Assembly: GCA_963714645.1 (NCBI GenBank) | Contig: CAVQQX010000085.1 | Coordinates: forward strand, 10,463-74,462 | Length of the DNA stretch: 64,000 nt | Source of the DNA: RPQJ01 sp963714645 | GTDB lineage: Bacteria > Pseudomonadota > Gammaproteobacteria > Steroidobacterales > Steroidobacteraceae | Direction: 5' to 3' | In this document: positions 43,745 through 52,055 of the stretch, one piece after another | Numbering within the stretch: position 1 is the first letter of the stretch | How the letters are laid out: each line of letters begins with the position of its first letter | Notes under the pieces: model-generated | Databases searched by the model: none | What the model saw: only the letters and a program-made list of their open reading frames with translations | Told to the model about the DNA's origin: nothing | Made by a program: the position numbers and the translations under genes

Positions 43745-45031
43745 ATGTCACCGGCCCGGCACATCGACTCGTACTACGCGGCAACGGCCAGCACCGCGCC
43801 GGACCGCCCGGTGCTCGCGGCCGACCTGGATGCGGACGTGTGTGTCGTGGGCGGCGGCATCGCCGGTTGCTCGACCGCGCTGCACCTCGCCGAGCGCGGA
43901 TACAGCGTGGTCCTGCTCGATGGCCGGCGCGTCGGCTGGGGAGCCTCGGGTCGCAGCGGCGGCCAGGCGATCGTCGGCTACGCATGCAGCCAGGACAAGC
44001 TGGTCGCCCAGGTCGGACGCGAGGACGCACGGCGCATGTTCGACCTCTCGGTCGAAGCCATCGAGCTGCTGCGCACCCTGGTCGTGCGGCACGGGATCGA
44101 CTGCGACCTGCAGTGGGGGCACCTGCACACGGCCATCAAGCCCCGGCACGTGGCCGAGTTGAGCGCTTACCGGGACGAACTCGAACGCGACTACGGCTAT
44201 GCAGGCACTCGCTGGCTCGACAAGACGGAGCTGCAGCAGGTGCTCGCCACGGAGCGTTACCTCGGCGGGCTGCGCGACGACCGCAGCGGCCACCTGCATC
44301 CGCTCAACTACACGCTCGGCATCGCCGCCGCCGCCGAACGTGCCGGCGCGCGGATATTCGAGCAGGCGGAGGTCGTGGGGCTCGAGCACGGCCCCAGCGT
44401 GCGCGTGCGTACCGCAGGCGGGGCCTCGGTGCGGGCGCGGCACGTCGCGCTCTGCTGCAACGCCTTCATCGACGACCGCCTCTCGCGCAAGCTGCGCGAG
44501 CGCATCATGCCGGTCGGCACCTACATCATCGCGACGGAGTCGCTCGGCCAGGCGCGCATCGAATCACTGCTGCGCGAGAATCTCGCCGTGTCCGACGTGA
44601 ACTTCGTGCTCGACTACTTCCGCCGCTCGGCCGACCACCGGCTGCTGTTCGGGGGTCGCGTCAGCTACTCGGGACGCGACGCCCGCAACACGGCGAACGC
44701 CACCCGACTGCGCATGCTGAACGTGTTCCCGTCGCTCGCCGATGCCAGGGTCGAGTTCGCGTGGGGCGGGCACGTCGACATCACGATGAGCCGCGCGCCC
44801 GACTTCGGGCGGCTGGCGCCCAACGTGTACTACCTGCAGGGGTTCTCGGGCCACGGCATCGCGCTCACCGGCATCGCCGGCCAGCTCGTCGCCGAGACGA
44901 TCGCCGGCCAGGCCGAGCGCTTCGACCTGTTCACGAAGTTGAAGCACCACAAGTTCCCGGGCGGCCGGGCGCTGCGGATGCCGGCGCTGGTGCTCGCGAT
45001 GCTGTGGTTCCGGCTGAAGGACCTGCTGTAG
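43745..45031 (+). CDS. puuB: Gamma-glutamylputrescine oxidoreductase (FAD)
   Basis: A 428-residue DAO-family flavoenzyme. The dinucleotide-binding motif is DVCVVGGGIAGCSTALHLAE (about 30-50), followed by GWGASGRSGGQAIVGYAC, which is typical of PuuB. Late motifs include LFGGRVSYSGRD, FAWGGHVDITMSRAPDFGR and YLQGFSGHGIALTGIAGQL for FAD binding. It oxidises gamma-glutamylputrescine to the aldehyde, releasing ammonia and hydrogen peroxide. It forms an operon with the GS-like gene in front. Confidence 0.94.
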   Translation: MSPARHIDSYYAATASTAPDRPVLAADLDADVCVVGGGIAGCSTALHLAERGYSVVLLDGRRVGWGASGRSGGQAIVGYACSQDKLVAQVGREDARRMFDLSVEAIELLRTLVVRHGIDCDLQWGHLHTAIKPRHVAELSAYRDELERDYGYAGTRWLDKTELQQVLATERYLGGLRDDRSGHLHPLNYTLGIAAAAERAGARIFEQAEVVGLEHGPSVRVRTAGGASVRARHVALCCNAFIDDRLSRKLRERIMPVGTYIIATESLGQARIESLLRENLAVSDVNFVLDYFRRSADHRLLFGGRVSYSGRDARNTANATRLRMLNVFPSLADARVEFAWGGHVDITMSRAPDFGRLAPNVYYLQGFSGHGIALTGIAGQLVAETIAGQAERFDLFTKLKHHKFPGGRALRMPALVLAMLWFRLKDLL

Positions 45032-45297
45032 CCGACCCGCGTCCCGAGCGCTTCCCGTCGAGCTCCCGCACGGCCCGGTCCAGCCACTCGAGGGCCTTGT
45101 CGGCCTCGCCGAGACGCGCAAGGTCCACATCGAGCGCTGCCTGACGACGTCCGGCCAATGAAAAGCATCGGCCGCGAACCCAATGACCTGCAGCAGTGCC
45201 CAGGAGCCGGCGGCGCATGCGAGGCCTCACTGCACCACCTTGCGACGGCGCAGTCCCTCGCGGGCACCTTCGTCGGCACGCCCTTGCGGGGCGTCGG
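45032..45297 (-). other. Gene-poor stretch with a TPR-like remnant
   Basis: No credible complete gene was found. On the minus strand, about 45040-45130 encodes VDLARLGEADKALEWLDRAV followed by RELDGKRS, which resembles one tetratricopeptide repeat. There is no plausible start with a ribosome site and no second repeat, so it may be a decayed fragment or chance. Confidence 0.3.
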
Positions 45298-45660
45298 TCA
45301 AGCATCGACCCCGTCGTAACTCGCGCCGCTCGTGCACGTCTCGTGCACGACCACGCGCGCGAGGGCGGGCAGGGCCGGCTCGAGTTCGCGCCAGATCCAA
45401 CGCGCCAGGTTCTCGCTGGTGGGATTCTCGAGGCCCGGCACGTCGTTGAGGTAGCGATGGTCGAGCAGTTCGTGCAGCGGTGCGAAAGCCTGCTTGATCT
45501 CGGCGAAATCCATCACCCAGCCGAGGCGAGGATCGACGGGACCGGCGACGTGCAGCTCGACGCGGAACGAGTGGCCGTGAACACGCGCGCACTTGTGCCC
45601 GGCGGGCACGTTCGGCAACCTGTGCGCGCTCTCGAGCGTGAAAGACTTGAAGACGTGCAT
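45298..45660 (-). CDS. queD: 6-carboxytetrahydropterin synthase
   Basis: A 120-residue enzyme of queuosine/7-deazaguanine synthesis. Zinc ligands His13, His28 and His30 are visible (ESAHRL, RVHGHSF). The catalytic Cys24 lies in GHKCARVHGHS, and the C-terminal Glu/Cys region reads HETCTSGASY. ENPTSENLARWIW is also characteristic. It lies downstream of the PsiF-like gene in the same direction. The other queuosine genes are not in this window. Confidence 0.95.
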   Translation of the reverse strand: MHVFKSFTLESAHRLPNVPAGHKCARVHGHSFRVELHVAGPVDPRLGWVMDFAEIKQAFAPLHELLDHRYLNDVPGLENPTSENLARWIWRELEPALPALARVVVHETCTSGASYDGVDA

Positions 45661-45684
45661 GCAGCCGTGCGGCCCCGCGCCCGA

Positions 45685-46173
45685 TCAGTGCTCGCGATCC
45701 TCGCGACGCTTGTCCTCGCGCTCCAGGCAGTCGAGGATGAAGACGCGGCGGAAATCGCCGCTCAGGTTGCGCTCGTTGGCCTTGCGGTAGCAGCTGCGAT
45801 CGTCGGCATAGCGCCGGTCGTCGTACTTGTGGCGCTCGCCGCGATCCACGCACCACTCCACCCACTCCCTGCGTGCCTGCCCCTTCATGTTGCGCTGGTT
45901 CGCGCGGTGGTTGCACGCGGAGACGGCCTGGCCGTGGTTCTTGAGCTGGTCTTCGCGGTATCCGTCGAACTCGTGCAACTTGCGACCGTCGCGGTCGTCG
46001 CGGTCACGGTCGTCGCGCTCCATGGCGCGAGCCGCCCGGGAGTCCGGGGACATGCCTCCGGGCAGGTTCGCATCCTTGCCCTTGTCCGACGGCGGGTCGG
46101 CGAGTGCGGCCGGGGCGAGCGCCACCGCCACGACCAGCGCGGCCACGGCCTGCCGCATGAATTTCGTCTTCAT
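45685..46173 (-). CDS. Exported protein with two PsiF-like repeats
   Basis: A 162-residue protein. The ATG at 46173 follows AGGAGG; signal peptide about 1-25 (cleavage near ALA-DPP). A highly charged Asp/Arg stretch (ERDDRDRDDRDGRK) is followed by two repeats of about 26 residues: ACNHRANQRNMKGQARREW-x3-C and SCYRKANERNLSGDFRRVF-x3-DC. Both follow the pattern of PsiF, the phosphate-starvation protein (C-N-x2-A-x4-L-K-G-x-x-R-x-x-F-x3-C). Each repeat has a Cys pair that could form a disulfide. The function of PsiF itself is unknown. Confidence 0.72.
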   Translation of the reverse strand: MKTKFMRQAVAALVVAVALAPAALADPPSDKGKDANLPGGMSPDSRAARAMERDDRDRDDRDGRKLHEFDGYREDQLKNHGQAVSACNHRANQRNMKGQARREWVEWCVDRGERHKYDDRRYADDRSCYRKANERNLSGDFRRVFILDCLEREDKRREDREH

Positions 46174-46214
46174 GGATCGTCCTCCTGACTGAATGCCCGC
46201 AGTATCGCAGGCCG

Positions 46215-48467
46215 TCACGGGGTCGCAAGCCCCGCGGCACGTGGCTGCAGCACGAAGCAGGCGTGGATCCGCTCGTTGCGGGCGAAATCTTCGGGGATCG
46301 TCGCGCGTGTGACGTCCTCTACGTCGAACTGCGCGGAGACCGCCGGATCGAGGCGGAATCGCTGGTAGTTGTTCGAGAAGACGATGATGCCTCGCGGCGC
46401 CAGCAGCCGGGACGTCGTCTCGAGCAGCCACGCATGGTCCCGCTGCACGTCGAACTCGCGCTGCATGCGCTTCGAGCGCGAGTGCGTCGGCGGATCCACG
46501 AATACCAGGTCGTAGCGGGGCGCTGCCGACGACGACGCCTGCGCCTCGAGCCACGCGAGGCAGTCGGCCTGGACGAATTCGTGCTGCGGCGCGCGCAGCC
46601 CGTTCAGGTCCATGTTGCGGATCGCCCAGTCGAGATAGGTGCGCGAGAGGTCCACGGTCGTGGAAGCGATCGCGCCGCCGCCCGCCGCATGGACGGTGGC
46701 CGTCGCCGTGTAGCCGAACAGGTTGAGAAAGCGTGCACCCCGTGCCATTTCGCCGATCCGCGCACGCGTCAACCGATGGTCGAGGAAGAGGCCCGTGTCG
46801 AGGTAGTCGCTGAAATTGACCCAGAATCGGTAGGGCCCTTCGCGCACGGCGTGGAACGCACCGCCGGCATCGACCTTTTCGTACTGTTCCCCCGCTTTCT
46901 GCCGGCGTCGCACACGCAGGAACAGCCGCTCGGGTGGCAGGTCGAGGATCGTGGGGATCGTGGACAGGGCTTCGTCACGACGTGCCCGCGCCGCCTCTGG
47001 CGCCACCGTGTCCGGCGCCGCGTACTCCTGCACGTAGACCCAGCGCTGGTCGTTGCCGTAGACGTCGACGGCGAACGCGTATTCGGGCATGTCCGCGTCG
47101 TAGACCCGGAAGCACGCGATGTCCTCGCGCCGCGCCCAGCGCTCGAGCCGGTCGAGGTTCTTGCGCAGCCGGTTGCCGAACATCGTCGCCCCCGGACGCG
47201 TGCGCGCCACCTCGAGACGCGCCGCTCGCACCTGTTCCGGGTCCGGCTCGATCGCGGACTCGTCGAGATGGATCCGCAGCAGCCGGCACTCGATCGGGCC
47301 GTTGAAGAACGTGTGCGTCCGATATGCGCGCAGGCGCAGCGCCCGGCCGAGCGCAGGCTCGCCCGTGAACACGGCCGCTTCCCATCCGGGAAAGCAGCGC
47401 AGCAGCTTCTCGCCGAGCAATCCGTAGAGCGCCTCGATCTTCCCCGGGTCGCCGATGCGCACGCCGTAGGGCGGATTCGTGAGCACGAGACCGTGCGGCG
47501 CGCCGGTCGCGGGCAGGTTCGAGAGGTCGCGACGCTCGAACACGAGGTGGTTGCCGAGACCCGCGTAGTTCGAGTTCGCGAGCGCGGCGCGGATCGCGGA
47601 CTGGTCGCGATCGCTGCCGCGGCAGCGACCCGCGGACAGCGCGTCGAGATCGCGTTCCGACTCGGCAGCGGCACGCAGCGCCGCCCACGCCGGCGCATCG
47701 TGCCCGAGCCAGCGCTCGAAACCGAAGCGCTTGCGCAGCAGCCCCGGTGCGATGCATGCCGCGATCATCGCGGCCTCGATCACCAGTGTTCCTGACCCGC
47801 ACATCGGGTCGTGGAACGCCCCGCCGGCGGCTGCGATCGCGGGCCAGCCCGCACGCAGCAGCAACGCGGCCGCGAGGTTTTCCTTGAGCGGGGCCTCGAC
47901 GCCCGACTGCCGGTAGCCGCGCCGATGCAGGGGGCCGCCCCCGAGGTCGATGCCGATCGTGGCGTGCTCGCCTGCGAAACGCAGGCTCACGCGCAGGTCC
48001 GGCGACTCGAGGTCGACCGACGGCCGGCTGCCGGCCACGTCGCGCATCCGGTCGACGATCGCATCCTTGGCGCGCAGGGCGGCGAACTGCGTGTGCCGCA
48101 ACCAGCGCGGCGGCTCCCCGACGACGTCGACCGCGAGACTGCCGTCGGCGGCGACGTGGCTTTCCCATGCGAACTCGAGCAGTCCGCGGTACATGACGTC
48201 GGGATCGTGGGCGGGAACCTCCCCGAGCCTCAGCACGACGCGGCTCGCCGTGCGCGACCGGAGGCAGGCAGCGTACCCGTCGCGCAACGGGCCCGTGAAC
48301 GACACTCCCGCGCCGTGCTCGCGGTCGACCGCGATCCCGGCCTCCCGCAGCTCCGCGGCCAGCAGGTCGCTCACGTTGCGCGGGCATGCCGCGAAAAACG
48401 TGCGAGCCGTGCCGGCAGGCGTCGCCAGGGCAGCGGCGCCCGCCGTCTCCCCGGCGACGACGTTCAT
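46215..48467 (-). CDS. rlmL: Bifunctional 23S rRNA methyltransferase RlmK/RlmL
   Basis: A 750-residue fusion that methylates 23S rRNA at G2069 (N7) and G2445 (N2), E. coli numbering. A THUMP domain occupies about 45-155. The first methyltransferase has FHDPMCGSGTLVIEAAMIA and the catalytic TNPPYGVRIGD. The second has FLNLFGYTATATVHAAGGGA and VFVDPPTHSRSKRMQ. The fused form is typical of gammaproteobacteria and supports the taxonomic call. Its start overlaps the upstream nuclease gene by 4 bp (ATGA). Confidence 0.96.
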   Translation of the reverse strand: MNVVAGETAGAAALATPAGTARTFFAACPRNVSDLLAAELREAGIAVDREHGAGVSFTGPLRDGYAACLRSRTASRVVLRLGEVPAHDPDVMYRGLLEFAWESHVAADGSLAVDVVGEPPRWLRHTQFAALRAKDAIVDRMRDVAGSRPSVDLESPDLRVSLRFAGEHATIGIDLGGGPLHRRGYRQSGVEAPLKENLAAALLLRAGWPAIAAAGGAFHDPMCGSGTLVIEAAMIAACIAPGLLRKRFGFERWLGHDAPAWAALRAAAESERDLDALSAGRCRGSDRDQSAIRAALANSNYAGLGNHLVFERRDLSNLPATGAPHGLVLTNPPYGVRIGDPGKIEALYGLLGEKLLRCFPGWEAAVFTGEPALGRALRLRAYRTHTFFNGPIECRLLRIHLDESAIEPDPEQVRAARLEVARTRPGATMFGNRLRKNLDRLERWARREDIACFRVYDADMPEYAFAVDVYGNDQRWVYVQEYAAPDTVAPEAARARRDEALSTIPTILDLPPERLFLRVRRRQKAGEQYEKVDAGGAFHAVREGPYRFWVNFSDYLDTGLFLDHRLTRARIGEMARGARFLNLFGYTATATVHAAGGGAIASTTVDLSRTYLDWAIRNMDLNGLRAPQHEFVQADCLAWLEAQASSSAAPRYDLVFVDPPTHSRSKRMQREFDVQRDHAWLLETTSRLLAPRGIIVFSNNYQRFRLDPAVSAQFDVEDVTRATIPEDFARNERIHACFVLQPRAAGLATP

Positions 48468-49921
48468 GGCTCCTCGTGCCGCGGCAGCAGCGGAATCTGC
48501 ACGAGGTCGCGGGGGCGGACATCGCGCAGCGCACGGCCGATGATCCGGTAGCTGTCCGCATCGCAGGCGACGCTCGACGGCTGGCGCAGGACGTCCGCGA
48601 TAGCGCGCTCGTCACGTACCGTCCCGACGTGGCGCCAGCGGTCGATCACGTGCATGCAGCTGCCGCGGCCCCCGGGCACGGGCTCACGGATCCCGACGGC
48701 ACCGGCGAACGGCCACGGCCTCACGCGCAGGCTTGCCAGGGCGAGCTGGACGCGCGCGTCGTGCAGCGCACGGGGCTCGAGTCCGGCGCAGGTGCCACGG
48801 CACTTGCGAACCTGAAACCCGAAGCAGCTGCCCCCGCCCGCTTCGAGCCCGAGCGCCTTCAGGCACAGCTGCGCCTCGCGTGCCTTTCCCTCGAGCGCGC
48901 GCCACGCGTCCTTCTCGGCGCGAAACGGTCCGAACACGGCCGCCTCGGGGTCGAACGCCCCGGGGTCGAGCGGCACTACGCGCGGCACGAGGCCGCTCCC
49001 GTCGTGGTCGAGCCGAATCACGCAATCGCCGGCACCACCACCCAGGCGGCGATTGCCCGGCGGGGCGAGTTCACGGACGAGTCGCGATTCGAGCAGCAGC
49101 GCACCGAGTTCGCCGCCCGTCTCCACCCATTCGATCCGGCGCACGTCGCGGGCGAGCTTCGCAGGCTGCTTCGGGCCGTGCGCAGGGGCGAAGTGGTCGA
49201 ATACGCGGCTGCGGATGTTGCGGCCCCTGCCGACGTAGAGCGGCGCGTCGCCTTCGCCGCGGAACAGGTAGACGCCCGGTCCCTCGGGCAGGTCGTCGGC
49301 GAGCTCGGGCGGCAGCTGCGGCGGCAGCCGCCGCTCGCGCAGCGCCTCGACCACGGCCGCCTGCAGCATCTCCGTCCCGAGTTCGCGCTCCATCGCGGCG
49401 AGCAGCGCGGGCAACACCTGCGCGTCGCCGAGGGCGCGGTGACGCGCGCTGCAGGCGAGCCCGAAGCGGTCGATCAGCGTGTCGAGGTTGTGGCGGGGCT
49501 GCTGCGCGTAGAGCGCACGCGAGAGCCGGACCGTGCAGAGCACGGGCGCCGAGAATCGCAGGCCGAGCCGCCGGAACTCCGTGCGCACGAAGCCGTAGTC
49601 GAAGCGCGCGTTGTGCGCGACGAACAGGCGGCCTGCGAGGCGCGTGCGCACCTCGTCGAGCACGTCCTCGAAGCGCGGCGCGTCCGCCACCATCCCGTCG
49701 TGGATCCCGGTGAACGCGGCGATCGACGGCGGAATGCGCAGGCCCGGATTGACCAGCGTGCTCCACTGCTCGACGACCTCGCCGTCCTCGAGCCGCACGA
49801 TCCCCACCTCGATGATGCGATGGTGGGCGGCCTGTCCGCCGGTCGTCTCGAGGTCGACGCACGCCACCGGCCCGCGCAGCGATTGCGCGCGCAGGGCATC
49901 CGGCAGCGGCACTTCCGTCAT
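48464..49921 (-). CDS. DnaQ-like 3'-5' exonuclease fused to a GIY-YIG (UvrC/Cho-like) nuclease
   Basis: A 485-residue protein from the ATG at 49921. Residues about 18-180 are a DEDDh exonuclease: CVDLETTGG, HRIIEVGIV, VAHNARFDYGFV and the late HRALGDAQ. From about 215 a GIY-YIG domain follows (EGPGVYLFRGEGDAPLYVGRGRNIRSRV), like the N-terminus of UvrC or E. coli Cho. A C-terminal part has a CFGFQVRKCRGTC cysteine cluster. Such epsilon-Cho fusions occur in several bacterial groups and probably act in nucleotide excision repair. It lies 5 bp after aguB and overlaps rlmL. Confidence 0.88.
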   Translation of the reverse strand: MTEVPLPDALRAQSLRGPVACVDLETTGGQAAHHRIIEVGIVRLEDGEVVEQWSTLVNPGLRIPPSIAAFTGIHDGMVADAPRFEDVLDEVRTRLAGRLFVAHNARFDYGFVRTEFRRLGLRFSAPVLCTVRLSRALYAQQPRHNLDTLIDRFGLACSARHRALGDAQVLPALLAAMERELGTEMLQAAVVEALRERRLPPQLPPELADDLPEGPGVYLFRGEGDAPLYVGRGRNIRSRVFDHFAPAHGPKQPAKLARDVRRIEWVETGGELGALLLESRLVRELAPPGNRRLGGGAGDCVIRLDHDGSGLVPRVVPLDPGAFDPEAAVFGPFRAEKDAWRALEGKAREAQLCLKALGLEAGGGSCFGFQVRKCRGTCAGLEPRALHDARVQLALASLRVRPWPFAGAVGIREPVPGGRGSCMHVIDRWRHVGTVRDERAIADVLRQPSSVACDADSYRIIGRALRDVRPRDLVQIPLLPRHEEP

Positions 49922-49926
49922 CGCGT

Positions 49927-50799
49927 TCAGGCGTCGGTGCGCCCGTCGAGCGTGAAGATCGGGCCGTAGAGTTCGGGCCGACGGTCGCGGAACACGCCCC
50001 ACGCGTGCCGCTGGTTCCGGAGCCGGTCGAGGTCGAACGTGGCCGTGAGCACGGTCTCGGTCGCGCGGTCTGCCTCGACCACCTTGGCGCCCGTGCCGTC
50101 CGCGATGAACGACGAACCGTAGAACGTCATCTCGTACTTCTCGCCGCGCTCGACGCCGATGCGGTTGGAGGCGACCAACGGCATCACGTTCGCGGCCGCG
50201 TGCCCCTGCATGCAGCGCTGCCAGTGATCGCGCGAATCGATCGACGGGTCGTGCGGCTCGGACCCGATCGCCGTCGGATAGAACAGGATCTCGGCACCGA
50301 GCAGCGCCATGCAGCGCGCAGCCTCGGGAAACCACTGGTCCCAGCAGATGCCGACGCCGAGCGTGCCGAACCGCGTGCGCCACACCTTGAAGCCGGTGTC
50401 GCCGGGCGAGAAGTAGAACTTCTCGTGGTAGCCCGGGCCTTCGGGGATGTGCGACTTGCGGTAGACGCCGAGTGCAGAGCCGTCCGCGTCGACCATCACC
50501 AGCGAGTTGTAGTACGCGTTGTTGGCGCGCTCGAAGACGCTCACCGGCAGGACCACCCCGAGCTCGCGCGCGAGTGCCTGGAAACGCCGGACGAGGGCGT
50601 TGTCCGGCAGCGGATGCGCCGTCTCGAAATGCTTCGCGAGTTGGTCCTTGCAGAAATACGGGCCCTCGAACAGCTCCTGCAACAGCACCACGTTGGCGCC
50701 GCGCGCAGCGGCCTCGCGCACGAGGGCCTCGGCCTTGTCGAGGTTCTCGGCCGGGTCCGGCGTGCAGGCGAACTGGGTGGCGGCGACGGTCACGAGCAT
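49927..50799 (-). CDS. aguB: N-carbamoylputrescine amidase
   Basis: A 290-residue nitrilase-superfamily enzyme. The triad is Glu42 (LLQELFEGPYFC), Lys115 (VYRKSHIPEGPGYHEKFYF) and Cys152 (VGICWDQWFPEAAR). FFYPTAIGSEPHDPSIDSR-type text around residues 175-190 is diagnostic for AguB. It hydrolyses N-carbamoylputrescine to putrescine, CO2 and ammonia, completing the pathway begun by aguA 32 kb away. It sits within the minus-strand run that begins at puuR. Confidence 0.95.
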   Translation of the reverse strand: MLVTVAATQFACTPDPAENLDKAEALVREAAARGANVVLLQELFEGPYFCKDQLAKHFETAHPLPDNALVRRFQALARELGVVLPVSVFERANNAYYNSLVMVDADGSALGVYRKSHIPEGPGYHEKFYFSPGDTGFKVWRTRFGTLGVGICWDQWFPEAARCMALLGAEILFYPTAIGSEPHDPSIDSRDHWQRCMQGHAAANVMPLVASNRIGVERGEKYEMTFYGSSFIADGTGAKVVEADRATETVLTATFDLDRLRNQRHAWGVFRDRRPELYGPIFTLDGRTDA

Positions 50800-50861
50800 C
50801 GCGATCTCCGGCGGGCGACGGGCAGGTCGGGGAGTCTAGCGAACGACGGTACCGGCACCAA

Positions 50862-52055
50862 TCAGCCCGCCTGCAGCAGGCCGGTCACGTGGCGCGCGAT
50901 CATTGTTTCCTCGTCGGTCGGCACGACGTACGCGGCCACCCGGCTGCCCGTCGCGCTGATCCGGGGCCCGTGTCGCCCGTTCGCGACCGCGTCGAGCTCG
51001 ACGCCGAGCCACGCGGCCTCGCCGCAGATTCGCGCGCGGATGACGGGCTGGTTCTCGCCGATGCCCGCAGTGAACACCAGCGCATCGACACCGCCGAGCG
51101 CAGCCGCGAGCGAGCCGAGCTCGCGCCCGGCCCGGTAGACGAACACGTCGAGTGCCTCGCGCGCCGCGGCCGCCGGGCTCGCGAGGAGGTCGCGCACGTC
51201 GTTCGAGATCCCCGACATGCCGAGCAGGCCGGACTCGTGGTAGATCAGCCGCTCGATCTCGCGCGCGCCGAGCTCGAGTTCGTCCATCAGGAACAATACG
51301 ACGCCCGGATCGAGCGTGCCGCAGCGCGTGCCCATCGGCAGCCCGTCGACGGCCGTGAAGCCCATGGTCGTGGCCACGCTGCGGCCGCCCGCCAGTGCGC
51401 ACATGCTCGCTCCGTTGCCGAGGTGCAGCACGATCGTGCGCCCGGCGGCCGCGCGACCATCGAGCGCGGGCAGCTGCGAGGCGATGTACTCGTAGGACAA
51501 GCCGTGGAACCCATAGCGACGCACTCCGGCCTCGGCAAAGCGTGGCGGCAGGGCGAAACGCTGCGCGACCTCCGGCACGGTGCGGTGGAACGCCGTGTCG
51601 AAGCAGGCGACCTGGGGCGTTCCGGCCCAGCGCTCGAGCAGCACGCGAATCGGTGCGAGGTTGTGCGGCTGGTGAAGGGGCGCGAGGGGCACGTACCGGT
51701 CGAGCCGCGCCAGGATCGGGGCGTCGACGCGGACGGGCGCCATGAATTCGAGCCCGCCGTGCACCACCCGGTGACCGACGCCCACGATTCGCCGGCCTTC
51801 GAGTCGCGCCTCGACCTGCGCCAGGAGCAGGTCGAGCGCCGCGGCGTGGTCGAGCTCGTCATCCCCGCGTGCTTCGTCGACGAGCGTCTGCGCTCCGCGC
51901 CGCAGCGTGAGCCGCGGTTGCACGCCGAGCCCCGCGACCTGGCCGCGCAGATCGCGTTCGAGCCGCGTCCCCTGCAGACGGAAGACGCAGAACTTGATGC
52001 TGGACGATCCCGCGTTCAACACCAGGATCGACGGGGCCCCGGCGGCCGACGTCAT
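50862..52055 (-). CDS. ackA: Acetate kinase
   Basis: A 397-residue enzyme interconverting acetyl phosphate plus ADP with acetate plus ATP. Signatures: ILVLNAGSSSIKF at the N-terminus, GHRVVHGG, ACFDTAFHRTVPE, YGFHGLSYEYI, HLGNGASMCA and FTAGIGENQPVIR. It is coupled by a 4-bp overlap to the phosphate-acyltransferase gene in front. Propionate or butyrate could also be substrates. Confidence 0.94.
   Translation of the reverse strand: MTSAAGAPSILVLNAGSSSIKFCVFRLQGTRLERDLRGQVAGLGVQPRLTLRRGAQTLVDEARGDDELDHAAALDLLLAQVEARLEGRRIVGVGHRVVHGGLEFMAPVRVDAPILARLDRYVPLAPLHQPHNLAPIRVLLERWAGTPQVACFDTAFHRTVPEVAQRFALPPRFAEAGVRRYGFHGLSYEYIASQLPALDGRAAAGRTIVLHLGNGASMCALAGGRSVATTMGFTAVDGLPMGTRCGTLDPGVVLFLMDELELGAREIERLIYHESGLLGMSGISNDVRDLLASPAAAAREALDVFVYRAGRELGSLAAALGGVDALVFTAGIGENQPVIRARICGEAAWLGVELDAVANGRHGPRISATGSRVAAYVVPTDEETMIARHVTGLLQAG

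Noticed and set aside
45040..45305. A complete TPR protein gene on the minus strand
   Set aside because: Only one repeat-like segment, no ribosome site, and the rest of the frame is low-quality Arg-rich sequence.
46263..47795. A 510-residue plus-strand frame opposite rlmL
   Set aside because: Antisense shadow of a well-recognised gene, no ribosome site or domain.
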